Assembly: GCA_016209535.1 (NCBI GenBank)
Contig: JACQVW010000765.1
Coordinates: 1 to 36,285, forward strand
DNA from: Planctomycetota bacterium
Lineage (GTDB): Bacteria > Planctomycetota > UBA8108 > SXIK01
Direction: 5' to 3'
Length of the DNA stretch: 36,285 bases
Below the pieces are notes generated by a model. The model was not told the DNA's origin, ran no database searches, and saw nothing but the letters and a program-made list of their open reading frames with translations. The translations under genes were made by a program, and so were the position numbers. This document shows positions 1 through 13,038 of the stretch, piece after piece. Every line of letters starts with the position of its first letter. Positions within the stretch are counted from its first letter, which is position 1.

Positions 1-1
1 G

Positions 2-3486
<3,485 letters not shown>

Positions 3487-3490
<4 letters not shown>

Positions 3491-4491
3491 GCCAGAACCG
3501 TCCGGACCTCTCCACGACGTACATGGGGCTCGAGCTCAAGAGCCCCATCGTGCCCTCCTCGGGCCCCCTGTCGCGCGAGGTGAGCACGGTGCGGGCCCTC
3601 GAGGACGGCGGCGCGGCCGCCATCGTGGTCTACTCCCTCTTCGAGGAGCAGATCCGGCACGAGGAGCGGGAGCTCGCGCACTTCCTCGAGCACGGGACCG
3701 AGAGCTACGCCGAGGCGCTCAGCTACTTCCCGCGGGCCGAGGAGTACGCCGTCGGCCCCGAGGAGTACCTGGAGCACATCCGGCACCTGAAGGAGGCCGT
3801 CGACATCCCCGTGATCGGGAGCTTGAACGGCGCCACGACGGGCGGGTGGATCGACTACGCGAGGAGGATCGAGGAGGCCGGGGCCGACGCCCTCGAGCTG
3901 AACGTCTACTACATCCCCACGGACGCGCACCTCGACTCCTGGAAGGTGGAGGAGCTGTACCTCGAGATCCTCCGGGCCGTGAAGTCGAAGGTCCGGATCC
4001 CCGTGGCCATGAAGCTGAGCCCGTACTTCACGGCCCTGGCGGCCATGGCGCGCCGCCTCGACGAGAGCGGCGCGGACGCGCTGGTCCTCTTCAACCGGTT
4101 CTACCAGCCCGACATCGACCTCGAGAGCCTCGAGGTCTACCCCAACTTGCGCCTCTCGACGCCCTTCGCCATGCGGCTCCCCTTGCGGTGGATCGCGATC
4201 CTCCGCGGGAGGCTCAACGCGAGCCTCGCGGCCTCGAGCGGGATCGACACGCCCCAGGACGTGGTCAAGATGCTCATGGCGGGGGCCGACGTGACCATGG
4301 TCTGCTCCACCCTCCTCCGCCACGGCCCCGGGCGCGCCGCCTTCCTCGTCCAGGGCCTCAGGGCCTGGATGGAGGAGCACGGCTACGAGTCCGTGGCCCT
4401 CATGAAGGGCAGCATGAGCCACGCCTCCTGCAGCGACCCGTCGGCCTTCGAGCGGGCGAACTACATGAAGGCGCTGAACAGCTACAGGTAG
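3487..4491 (+). CDS. Dihydroorotate dehydrogenase-like protein
   Basis: ATG overlaps the nifJ stop (ATGA at 3487-3490). MSQNRPDLSTTYMGLELKSPIVPSSGPLS..., TIM-barrel DHOD-like motifs (VAMKLSPYFTALAAMA, ASSGIDTPQDVVKMLMAGADVTMVCSTLLRHG). Confidence 0.9.
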
Positions 4492-4512
4492 CGGAGGTTA
4501 GACCCGGGTCGA

Positions 4513-4836
4513 TCACAGCCGAGGCCGTCCGCGACTGTCCGTAGTCCGCATGGTGGTCCGGCATGGCCTCAAAAGCGCTGCGGCTATAAGTCCGGACATC
4601 GCGAGACCTGATCGCGTACGCTTGTGGGCGAAACCGACCAGCGTGTTTCTGTCGTGGGAGAGGACTACTCGGCCGTTCAGTGCCGCCCAGGCCAGGACTT
4701 CCGGATCCTTGGCCCGGGCGAGGCCGACGTCCCGGGCGAGGACGACATCGAGCGTGAGACCCTCCCGGCCGGCTCTGCGTTGCAAGGCGCGGAGGATATC
4801 CTCATCGAAGCAGTGGTCGGCGAGGAGGCGGATCAT
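4513..4836 (-). CDS. DUF5615 / PIN-like toxin-family protein with atypical C-terminus
   Basis: MIRLLADHCFDEDILRALQRR...VLARDVGLARAKDPEVLAWAALNGRVVLSHDRNTLVGFAHKR. ATGA overlap with the upstream DUF433-like gene. Confidence 0.75.
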   Translation of the reverse strand: MIRLLADHCFDEDILRALQRRAGREGLTLDVVLARDVGLARAKDPEVLAWAALNGRVVLSHDRNTLVGFAHKRTRSGLAMSGLIAAALLRPCRTTMRTTDSRGRPRL

Positions 4837-5180
4837 GCCCCGCCGCCGCTCAGGCCTCGATCTCTCTTCATCCTCAGGAGCCGTTCGCGGAAGCGCTTGG
4901 TGGGCGCCTCACGTTGGATGTCGGCCCGGAGCTTGTCGGCCGCTGCGCGGCGCGTCTCGAGGTAAGACAGCACCTCGGCCTCGTGCCGCAGGGAGTAGCC
5001 GATGACCGCGTACACGTCGCCGAGCGCGAGCTCCCCGAACTTCTGCACGATTTGCTCGGGCGTGGCGCCTTGGTCGTAGGCAGCCATGACGACGTCAAGG
5101 GTGACCTGAGTCTCGCCGACGCGGAGCGTTCCATCATCGTCCACCCGGAGCGGCACCTGTTCGGTCTTCTGGGGCTTCAA
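4833..5180 (-). CDS. DUF433-family antitoxin-like protein
   Basis: GETQVTLDVVMAAYDQGATPEQIVQKFGELALGDVYAVIGYSLRHEAEVLSYL. Likely TTG start; 4-nt overlap with the DUF5615-like gene. Confidence 0.8.
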   Translation of the reverse strand: MKPQKTEQVPLRVDDDGTLRVGETQVTLDVVMAAYDQGATPEQIVQKFGELALGDVYAVIGYSLRHEAEVLSYLETRRAAADKLRADIQREAPTKRFRERLLRMKRDRGLSGGGA

Positions 5181-5290
5181 GTCGGGCCTCGGTGTCTCCT
5201 GTTACAAAGGATACTACGGAGCGGTGTGAACGCGAACCCGACAGGGGCGCCAAGGGCGATCGGCGCTCCCCTCAGCGCATCCCTGCGGAA

Positions 5291-8143
5291 TCACATTCGC
5301 CCGCAGGAGAGCGCATCCGCCGTCGGGTCCGCCCCGGGCTCCGGGAAGGGCGCCGGGATCACGGGGCCCGATCGGAAGAGGTAGTTGAGGATGTGGACCG
5401 CGTCGGTGAGGACGAGCGTGCCCGAGTCGTCGGCGTCGGCGGCGTCCTCGCAGTCCGTCGCGGCCCCGGCGAAGAGGATGAAGAGGGCCTTCACGGCGTC
5501 CGAGATGTCCACGCTCCCGTCGCCGTTCGCATCGCCGCGCACGAAGGCCGGGGCGGGCGCCACCGGCAGCTTGTTCCCGATCAGCTCGAGCTCGAAGCTC
5601 ATGTCCGAGCTCGTGGCGTTCGCCTGGTGCACCTCGACGGCCACGACGTTCGTGCCGGCGACGAGGCCGCTCGCGGGCAAGTCGGCCGGGAAGAACGCCG
5701 TCTCGGAGGTGCTCGACGACGAGGCGGGCGTCGAGTAGCTCACGGGGCCCGACGGCATGTTGCTCCGGAAGACCTCGGCGCCGTTCAAGTAGACGACGGC
5801 GCCGTCGTCGCGGCGGAGGTTGATCCGGAGGCTCCGGAAGAGCCCCGGCTCGGCCACCTCGAACCTCCGGCGGAAGTAGGCCGCCATGTAGCGGTCGTCC
5901 GAGGGGCCGCCGTCGATGGGCGTCTCCTGGTCGTCGCCGAAGCCCAGCTCCGCAGGGCCCTGCTTCCAGGAGGCGTCGTTGAAGCCGATGTCCTTCCAGC
6001 CGGCGCCGGGGTCCCTTCCGAGGTCGAAGTATCGCCAGACGGAGCCCGTCGCGATCAGGACCTCGGGTACCGTGCGGACGAACGTGACCTCGTCGAGACC
6101 CGTGATGGCCGCGTTGATCGGGCTCCGGAGGCGGACCCGGACGATGTCGTGGCCAGCGAAGCCCGCCGGATCGAGCGGGACCCTCTTCACCGTCTCCCCC
6201 TGGGCGAACGAGAGCGTCCCGCCGGGGAGCGGGCCGTCCTCCGAGACCACGTCGTACCGGACGCTCACGGGGACCGTGGTGAACGTGCTCAGCCGCACGG
6301 GGACGCCCTTCGAGGCTTCGGCGATGTCGAGCTCGTCCCGGCGGAGGGCGATGGCCACCCCCACCTGCGTCGCCGGCGTGGGCAGGAACGGCACGAGGCG
6401 CGCCGCGTCGGCCGCGGGCTGCCAGACCAAGTTGCTCGGGTGGTTGGGGTCGGCGGCCGTCAGCAGGTTCGAGCGGATGTCCATCTGCGAAGTGTGCTCG
6501 GCCCAGTCGTCCCAGTTGCGCCCCCAGACGTCGCGGCGGTTGTAGAGCAGGAGGGAATCCGTCACCCGCAGGAACCCGTTGTAGTCCCAGTCGTAGTTGT
6601 CGCCGAAGCGGGCGCCCGAGAGGTTCGCCGTCGCGAGGATGCGCTGGGCCGTGACCTTCGGGTCCCCGAAGCCGCACTCGATCCCCTGGCCGTTGTTGAT
6701 GGACACCGTGTCCCGGACGGTGGGGACCCGCTCTCCGTCGTCGTCGGACCAGGCCATGCCCTCGTGGAAGCAGGACTCGAACCAACAGCCGGTGACCGCC
6801 ACGAGCCCGCCGTCGCCCGAGCCCGAGTCGATGCCGTCGTCGCCGGCCCAGCCCACGAGGCAGTCCTCGAGCGAGTGCGAGCCCCCCGTCAGGTAGAGCC
6901 CGTCGTTGTCGTCGTCGGCGAACGGGGCGCCGTCGTAGGGGAACTCGATCAAGGCGCAGCCCCTGAGCGTGACCGAGCCGTCGTTGTGCTGGCCCGTGGT
7001 GATGCAGCGCTGGACGAGGCAGCGCGTCATGGTCAGGAACGAGCCCTCGCCGTGGGTCGCCTGACCCGCGTTGTCGATCAAGTAGCAGTCGGTGAGCTCG
7101 GCGCGCGCGCCGCCCCCGAGGTAGATGAGCGGCTGCTCGTCCTTGTGGCTGCTCCCGCTCCCGGGATTGTTGCCGAACCAGTCCGGGTCGGCGCCGCTCC
7201 CCGTGAGGATCGCGCCCGTCATGTTGAGCCGCGAGGCCGCCGTCCTGAGGACGATCCCGCCCCAGGGCGAACCGGCGCTCGCGGGGAGGAAGACCACGGG
7301 CCGCTCGCGCGTGCCGTTCACGACGAAGGAGCCCTCCACCGTGACCTCGACGCCCGCGGCGAGCTGGACGACGCTCCCCGCGCCCACCGTGAGCGTCGCG
7401 CCCGCGGCCACCGTCAACCCCGAGGTCACGCGGACCCGGGCGTCCTCGCCCCAGTCCGTCGAGGCGCTCACCGTGCCCGAGCGGGACGCCCAGGCCGTCG
7501 AGGCCTCGATCGCGACCTGCCTGGGCGCCGTGAGGGGCCCTGCGGATGCCGTGTAGTCGATCGTCCCCGCGCTCGCTGCGGCCGGGAGGCGCCCGGACCC
7601 GACGCCCCGGCGGAGCTGGATCGCGAGCCCCGGGTATTCCGGCGCCGTCAGGCGACCGTTCGCCCCCACGCGGCCCCCTCCCGCGTCCTCGAGGAGGCCG
7701 ACGACGGGGATCTGGAGCCCCTGGGGGTAGCGGGGCGGGACCACGACCGCGAGCCGAGCCCCGGCGAATTCGGCCGGCGCCGAGTCCACGGCGGGGTAGG
7801 GGACCCAGGGCGGGAGACCCCACTCGGAGTTCCGCCGCTCGCTCGAGCGGATGATGAACTGGAGGAGGAGCGTCTCCTCGGCCCCCGTGGTCCGGAGCTT
7901 CCGCCTCACGAGGAGCTCGTAGTAGTCGGCCCCCGCCACGGTGACGCTCTGGCCCGTCGCGACGGGGCTGCCGTTCAGCTCGGCCGTGGTGTCGTACCCG
8001 GCGGCCGTGGCCACCGTGAAGGTGACCTGGTCCACGTAGACGGTCTCGTCGGTGAGGCCGCTGACGTCAATCTGCGCCTCGGCGAGGGCCGGGGCGAGGA
8101 GGGAGGAGAGGACGAGAGCCAGCAAGCAGCGTTGGGGAATCAC
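5291..8143 (-). CDS. Large secreted right-handed beta-helix protein with dockerin-like C-terminus
   Basis: Signal peptide MIPQRCLLALVLSSLLAPALAEA; beta-helix-like segment (LTVAAGATLTVGAGSVVQLAAGVEVTVEGSFVVNGTRERPVVF...); C-terminal RGDANGDGSVDISDAVKALFILFAG...DADDSGTLVLTDAVHILNYLFRSG. Confidence 0.85.
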   Translation of the reverse strand: MIPQRCLLALVLSSLLAPALAEAQIDVSGLTDETVYVDQVTFTVATAAGYDTTAELNGSPVATGQSVTVAGADYYELLVRRKLRTTGAEETLLLQFIIRSSERRNSEWGLPPWVPYPAVDSAPAEFAGARLAVVVPPRYPQGLQIPVVGLLEDAGGGRVGANGRLTAPEYPGLAIQLRRGVGSGRLPAAASAGTIDYTASAGPLTAPRQVAIEASTAWASRSGTVSASTDWGEDARVRVTSGLTVAAGATLTVGAGSVVQLAAGVEVTVEGSFVVNGTRERPVVFLPASAGSPWGGIVLRTAASRLNMTGAILTGSGADPDWFGNNPGSGSSHKDEQPLIYLGGGARAELTDCYLIDNAGQATHGEGSFLTMTRCLVQRCITTGQHNDGSVTLRGCALIEFPYDGAPFADDDNDGLYLTGGSHSLEDCLVGWAGDDGIDSGSGDGGLVAVTGCWFESCFHEGMAWSDDDGERVPTVRDTVSINNGQGIECGFGDPKVTAQRILATANLSGARFGDNYDWDYNGFLRVTDSLLLYNRRDVWGRNWDDWAEHTSQMDIRSNLLTAADPNHPSNLVWQPAADAARLVPFLPTPATQVGVAIALRRDELDIAEASKGVPVRLSTFTTVPVSVRYDVVSEDGPLPGGTLSFAQGETVKRVPLDPAGFAGHDIVRVRLRSPINAAITGLDEVTFVRTVPEVLIATGSVWRYFDLGRDPGAGWKDIGFNDASWKQGPAELGFGDDQETPIDGGPSDDRYMAAYFRRRFEVAEPGLFRSLRINLRRDDGAVVYLNGAEVFRSNMPSGPVSYSTPASSSSTSETAFFPADLPASGLVAGTNVVAVEVHQANATSSDMSFELELIGNKLPVAPAPAFVRGDANGDGSVDISDAVKALFILFAGAATDCEDAADADDSGTLVLTDAVHILNYLFRSGPVIPAPFPEPGADPTADALSCGRM

Positions 8144-8307
8144 GGGTGGGATCCTGCGGACGGAGTGCGGTTCTCGGTTTTCCGACAGAGCGGGTCTCCG
8201 CCATCGTCCCGTTGGGAGCGGGGCCTGTCAACGTCGGCCCCAGGTCACGTCGGGCCCAGAGCCTGAGCGCCCTCAGGTCACGCCGGCCATTCTCGCGCCG
8301 GCCCGGC

Positions 8308-9609
8308 TCAGGACAGCGCCCAGGGCTTCCGGAAGTCCACCGACTTCAAGCGCTTCTCGGCTTCGGAGTCGCCGATGACCCTCTCCTCCTTGGGGTCCCA
8401 GCGGATCGCGCGGCCGCCGAGGGACTCGCTCAGGAGCCCGAGGTGGCCCGGCGTGATCGAGCGGTGGGCCACCTCGGCGGGGCAGATGGTGGGCTTGCGC
8501 GACCGCACGCAGGCGAGGAAGTTCCCGCGGTGGTCGTTCGACTCGTAGGCCTTCTTGGGCCCGGGGTCGTGCTCCTTCTTCACCCACGCGGGGTCCGACG
8601 CCTCGAGCCTCCCGCGGTCGACGTGGACCCACCCGGCCTCGCCGATCCACTTGCAGCCCATGGGGTGCCTGTTCGAGATGCTCGAGGTGACGCCGTCGTC
8701 GAACGTGCAGAGCACCTCGTAGTTCCAGGCTGAGTTCCAGACCGTGCGGTCCTCGGGGTACTCGAAACCGGCGGCCTTGACCTCGATCGGACCGCTCTCG
8801 TCCCTCCCGAGGCCCCAGTGCGCGATGTCGTTGTGGTGCCCGATCCAGTCCATGAGCTGCCCTCCGCCGTACGAGAGGTGCCAGCGCCAGTTCCAGTGGA
8901 GGCGGGCGGGGACGTAGGCGAGCTTGGGCGACGGGCCGCACCAGAAGTCGTAGTCGACGTGGGGCGGCGGGTCCTGGGGCTTCGTGTCGCCCTCGGCCTT
9001 CTTGTGGCCCGTCGGAAGCCCGACCTCGACCCGCTTGACCTTTCCGATCTTGCCGTTCGTGACGAGCTCGACGGCGCGCCGGAAGCCCCACTCCGAGCGC
9101 TGCTGGCTCCCGACCTGGAGGATGCGGCCGTGCTGCTTCACCGCGGCGACGAGCGCCTGCCCCTCGGCGAAGGTGTGCGTCACCGGCTTCTCGCAGTAGA
9201 CGTCCTTCTTGGCCCGCACGGCGGCGATGGCGCAGAGCGCGTGCCAGTGGTCGGGCGTCGCGACCACCACGGCGTCGATGTCCGCTCGAGCGAGGAGCTC
9301 GCGGAAGTCGGAGTACTTCTTGCAGTCGTTGTTCGCGTAGTGCTTGTTGACGTTTGCGGCCGCCTCCTCGAGGTGCTTCACGTCGACGTCGCAGACGGCC
9401 ACCACCTGGCAGTCCTTCTGGCCCATGAACGCGCGGGCGTTCCCGCTCCCCATGCCGCCCAGGCCGATGACGCCCATCACGATGCGGTCGCTCGGCGGCG
9501 CGGCGCCGCCCAGACCGAGGACGCTCGAGGGGACGACGTAGGGCGCCGCGAGCGCGCCGGCGGCGGCGCCGAGGAACCTGCGGCGGGAGACGGCTCTCTT
9601 CTCGTTCAT
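8308..9609 (-). CDS. Gfo/Idh/MocA-family oxidoreductase with TAT signal
   Basis: MNEKRAVSRRRFLGAAAGALAAPYVVPSSVLG (twin-arginine); Rossmann VIGLGGMGSGNARAF; ATPDHWHALCAIAAVRAKKDVYCEKPVTHT. Confidence 0.95.
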   Translation of the reverse strand: MNEKRAVSRRRFLGAAAGALAAPYVVPSSVLGLGGAAPPSDRIVMGVIGLGGMGSGNARAFMGQKDCQVVAVCDVDVKHLEEAAANVNKHYANNDCKKYSDFRELLARADIDAVVVATPDHWHALCAIAAVRAKKDVYCEKPVTHTFAEGQALVAAVKQHGRILQVGSQQRSEWGFRRAVELVTNGKIGKVKRVEVGLPTGHKKAEGDTKPQDPPPHVDYDFWCGPSPKLAYVPARLHWNWRWHLSYGGGQLMDWIGHHNDIAHWGLGRDESGPIEVKAAGFEYPEDRTVWNSAWNYEVLCTFDDGVTSSISNRHPMGCKWIGEAGWVHVDRGRLEASDPAWVKKEHDPGPKKAYESNDHRGNFLACVRSRKPTICPAEVAHRSITPGHLGLLSESLGGRAIRWDPKEERVIGDSEAEKRLKSVDFRKPWALS

Positions 9610-9643
9610 GCTTCGACTCTCCGGTTGGGCCGGTTGGGGTTGC

Positions 9644-9695
9644 GGGGCAGGACCGTGGGATAACACCGTGGGGCAGGACCGTGGGATAACACCGT
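9644..9695. repeat. Exact tandem duplication of a 26-bp unit
   Basis: GGGGCAGGACCGTGGGATAACACCGT at 9644-9669, repeated identically at 9670-9695, just upstream of the Gfo/Idh/MocA start (minus strand). Confidence 0.95.
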
Positions 9696-9860
9696 ACGGG
9701 ATGGATCACGGCCTCGTCAGGTCGCCCAAGATATCAGCCGGCACGCGCAACTTCCAGCGCGAGAGGCACCCGCGCCGCGATCTCCGGCGGGCTTTTTCTC
9801 CATTCCTTTGAGCTCGTCCACTCTATGGGGGCAATTGATGCCTGCATGGGATACACTGGG

Positions 9861-9877
9861 GCATACATCTTGTATGC
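9861..9877. promoter_or_regulatory. Palindromic candidate operator of the RHH/MazF operon
   Basis: GCATACA-TCT-TGTATGC, perfect 7-bp arms, 13 nt before the antitoxin ATG at 9891; SD-like GAGG at 9881. Confidence 0.7.
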
Positions 9878-9890
9878 AAAGAGGTGTTGC

Positions 9891-10166
9891 ATGAAGAGCA
9901 CGAAGCGAACCGGTGGGACCGTGAGACGGAGCGTGGCCCTCCAAGGACGCTTGGTCGACGAAGCCATGAGGGCCGCGCCGCCCGACCTGGCGGGGAACTG
10001 GAACGGGATCGTCACCCTTGCCCTGCGTGAATTCGTGGCGCGGAAGAAGGAGCTAGAGTTCGAGGAGGCGATGGCGCAGATGGCGCGCGACCCCAGAATG
10101 AGGGCCGTCTCTGGCGAGATCTCCAAGGACTTCTTGGCGGCAGAAGAGGATGGCCTGGGGAGATGA
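9891..10166 (+). CDS. Antitoxin (RHH-like) of a MazF-type TA pair
   Basis: MKSTKRTGGTVRRSVALQGRLVDEAMRAAPPDLAGNWNGIVTLALREFVARKKELEFEEAMAQMARDP. Overlaps the MazF start (ATGA). Confidence 0.8.
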   Translation: MKSTKRTGGTVRRSVALQGRLVDEAMRAAPPDLAGNWNGIVTLALREFVARKKELEFEEAMAQMARDPRMRAVSGEISKDFLAAEEDGLGR

Positions 10167-10525
10167 TCAGCCGCGGCGAGATCTACTTCGTCCAGCGCAG
10201 TTCCACCCATGGGCGCGAGCAGTCTGGGCGCAGGCCCGTCCTGGTGGTTTCGGCGGATGCGATCAATCGGCAGCCTCTCGTCATCGCGGTGGTCGTGGGA
10301 ACCGACGCGAAGAACGTGCCCCGGGACTACCCCACCAACGTCCGGGTTACCGCCAGGGAGACGGGGCTACCGCTTGACACCGTGTTCCTGTGTTTCCAGA
10401 TCCGCTCGCTGGATCCCGCACGGTTCGTCGATCCACGGAGCGGACGGCCCGCGTTGGCGGGAATCATGCCGGCGCATCGCATGAAGGAAGTCGATGACGC
10501 GCTTCGCTTGACGCTTGCCCTGTGA
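10163..10525 (+). CDS. MazF/PemK-family endoribonuclease toxin
   Basis: MISRGEIYFVQRSSTHGREQSGRRPVLVVSADAINRQPLVIAVVVGTDAKNVPRDYPTNVRVTARETGLPLDTVFLCFQIRSLD, full-length MazF pattern. Confidence 0.92.
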   Translation: MISRGEIYFVQRSSTHGREQSGRRPVLVVSADAINRQPLVIAVVVGTDAKNVPRDYPTNVRVTARETGLPLDTVFLCFQIRSLDPARFVDPRSGRPALAGIMPAHRMKEVDDALRLTLAL

Positions 10526-10581
10526 AGGCGGGGAATGCTCGCATGTCGATGGCTCGGCGCTCGGCAGCCCGGGCCGCCGGC

Positions 10582-13038
10582 TCATCCTTGCGGCACGTCG
10601 CAGGACAGGTCGTCGGCGGTCGGGTCGGGGCCGAGCTCGGGCCAGGGCGGGGGGAGGGTGACCTCCGTGGTGCCGCCGCCGAAGAGGTACCCGAGGGTCC
10701 TCACGGCGTCGGAGATGTCGGCCTTGCCGTCGTCGTTCGAGTCGGCGGCATCCATGCACGGGGGCTGGGGGCCCCCGAGGAAGAGGAAGCTCAAGAGGAA
10801 GATCGCGTCGGAGATGTCGATCGCCTCCCACGGCGCGCCCTCCGGGACCGCCGAGCCGTTCGCGTTCCCCCGCAGGAAGAAGCCGATCTCGCCGAAGTCC
10901 ATCGAGCGCACCTCGAGGTACTCGGGGCCGAGGAAGGCGAACGTCCTGCCGTCCGCGGAGAGGCGGAAGGTGCCGATCCCGCGCGAGGAGAGGAAGGGCC
11001 GCAGGGACCGGAACTGGGGCATGGGGCCGTCGTTGGCGGCGACGAGGAACTGCATCCCGCCCGTTTTCCAATCGATCTTCGCCACCACGGCCACCGTCCC
11101 GCCGCCGCCGAGGTACGGGTAGCAGTAGTCGCCCGTCCCGAGGACGCGCTTCTCGCCCGTCTCGAGGTCGGCGAGGACGACCTCCGCCTCACCCGGGGCG
11201 AGGTCCGCGAGGCTCGGCCGGCGGAAGTACAGGAGCCGCGAGCCGCTCGCGGCCGCGCCGCGGAGGAGCACCCCCTCGTCGACGGGCACGGGGTCCGCGC
11301 CGGGCGCGACGCGCAGGAGCTGCACCGAGCTCACGTCCACGGGTCGCGCGATGAACATGTAGCCCTCGATCCCGCCGCCGCCGGTGCGGCAGCAGTGGTA
11401 GAGGCGCGCGCGGACCTCGCCCTCCATATCGGCGACCTCCACCTGGTTCTGCAGATGCCCGAGTTCCCAGCCCGCGCCGCCCAGGCCGGGGGCGGGGGAA
11501 AGGCGCGCGACCCTCTGCGGTCCCGCGACCTGCTTCTCGTCGTAGAAGTAGCCCTCGACGAAGACATCGAAGAAGCTCCCTATGCGAGCCTCGCCCCCGT
11601 TCCAGGCCAGCCCGCCGCAGCGGAAGCCGCGCCGGCCCGCCACGGGCTCGTGGAGGAGCGTCGCCTGCCGAGATTCGAGGTCGATCCGGACGATCTTCCC
11701 GCCGCCGTCGCCCGTCACGATCACCGAATGGAGCGTGTCGAAGACCACTTGCTCCGTGTCGGTGAGGCCCACGCCGTAGCGGAGCGTCCCGTACGCGTCC
11801 CCCTGCCGGTGGATCGCCACGAGGGCGCTCGCCGCCCCGGCCTTCACGCGGTCGGCGGGCAGGCCCCTGTGGAGGAGCACGATCCACTCTCCGTCGGGGG
11901 AGACGGCGGCGAGGCGCAGGGTGGAGAAGGCGAGCTGCTGCGGCACCGCGGCCTGCATGCGGAACTCGTTTGAGAAGCCGTCGAGATCGAGGTCGGCGGG
12001 GGGACCGATGACGATCTCCTCGACCTCGAGCGTGATGGTCTTCCCCGTGAGGTCGAGCGTCGTCTCGCCCGGCGCGACGGGCCCCACCGGCGCCTTCTTC
12101 GCGACCGCGTAGCTCGGCCACCAGTCCCAGAGCATGCCCGCGCGGCCCTCGGCGGTGAAGGAGCCCACCGCCTCGCCCGGCGCGGGGGGCCGGAGCGCGG
12201 TCACGCCCCAGGCGCCGAGGGTCTTGAGCTCGCCCGGATCCATGGCCGCGTCGGCGTCGAGGTCCTGCCAGACGTGGAGGCCCTCGAGCTCGGCGCCAGC
12301 GACGACGCCGTCGTGATCGGCATCGCGCAGGGAGAGCTTCTCGAAGCCATCGCGGTACCCCTCGGCAGTGCCCACCAGGTCCCGGCCGCTCCAGGGGCCG
12401 GTCCAGACGAGGCCCTCGAGGCCCCGCGAGATCCGCGAGGGGTCCTCGGGGTCGACGAGGATCCCGTCCGTGCCCTGGACCCACTCGGTGACCTCGGGGA
12501 AGCCGTCGCTGTTGATATCGGCGATGAGGAGGTCTCTGGTGTCGATCCCCGTGTGCGGCTGCCAGCGGGCGCCGATGTCGATCCCGTCGCCCTCCAGGTC
12601 GAGGACGAGCGGGCTCACGTACCCCGTGCGCGCGGGCACGTAGCGCACGTCGCCGCGCGTCACCGAGAGCCCGTCCAGGGCCCCCGGGGCGAAGGCCTCC
12701 ACGGCGAAGGCCCGGCCGCCGTAGGTGAAGCCCGCCGCACCCGGATCCAGGGGCCCGAAGAGCCGCGCGGGGTCGGCCCACAGCTTGTCCTGGCTCGCCA
12801 CCTCGAGGAGCGCGAGGGCGAAGACCTCGGCGCTGCCGGGGTAGGCGTCGAGCGCCGCCGCCACCGTTTCCTTGCGCGCGTCCCGCGTCGCCGCGTCGAG
12901 CCCGGCGAGGAGCTCCTGGGCGAGGAGCCCTTCCGGCGCGGCGATGACGCCGCCGGGCTCGCCGGCCCGCGCCGGGGCGCCGGAGGCGCAGAGGGAGAGG
13001 GCCGCGAGGAGGCCCAGAGTCTTCGTGAGGTTTCTCAT
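10582..13038 (-). CDS. Large secreted protein with beta-propeller-like (TolB-like) segment and dockerin-like C-terminus
   Basis: Signal peptide MRNLTKTLGLLAALSLCASGAPARA; EF-hand-like GDGIDIG / ADINSDGFPE repeats; C-terminal AIDISDAIFLLSFLFLGG...DSNDDGKADISDAVRTLGYLFGGG. Confidence 0.8.
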   Translation of the reverse strand: MRNLTKTLGLLAALSLCASGAPARAGEPGGVIAAPEGLLAQELLAGLDAATRDARKETVAAALDAYPGSAEVFALALLEVASQDKLWADPARLFGPLDPGAAGFTYGGRAFAVEAFAPGALDGLSVTRGDVRYVPARTGYVSPLVLDLEGDGIDIGARWQPHTGIDTRDLLIADINSDGFPEVTEWVQGTDGILVDPEDPSRISRGLEGLVWTGPWSGRDLVGTAEGYRDGFEKLSLRDADHDGVVAGAELEGLHVWQDLDADAAMDPGELKTLGAWGVTALRPPAPGEAVGSFTAEGRAGMLWDWWPSYAVAKKAPVGPVAPGETTLDLTGKTITLEVEEIVIGPPADLDLDGFSNEFRMQAAVPQQLAFSTLRLAAVSPDGEWIVLLHRGLPADRVKAGAASALVAIHRQGDAYGTLRYGVGLTDTEQVVFDTLHSVIVTGDGGGKIVRIDLESRQATLLHEPVAGRRGFRCGGLAWNGGEARIGSFFDVFVEGYFYDEKQVAGPQRVARLSPAPGLGGAGWELGHLQNQVEVADMEGEVRARLYHCCRTGGGGIEGYMFIARPVDVSSVQLLRVAPGADPVPVDEGVLLRGAAASGSRLLYFRRPSLADLAPGEAEVVLADLETGEKRVLGTGDYCYPYLGGGGTVAVVAKIDWKTGGMQFLVAANDGPMPQFRSLRPFLSSRGIGTFRLSADGRTFAFLGPEYLEVRSMDFGEIGFFLRGNANGSAVPEGAPWEAIDISDAIFLLSFLFLGGPQPPCMDAADSNDDGKADISDAVRTLGYLFGGGTTEVTLPPPWPELGPDPTADDLSCDVPQG

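Noticed and set aside
5192-8266. 1024-aa plus-strand ORF antisense to the beta-helix gene
   Set aside because: Arg/Gly/Val/Asp-rich, no motifs; the opposite strand has a signal peptide, beta-helix and dockerin-like tail. A by-product of high GC at third positions.
8226-8290. Three GTCA(A)CG(T/C)CGGCC-like half repeats
   Set aside because: Short, irregularly spaced and GC-rich; not distinguishable from chance.
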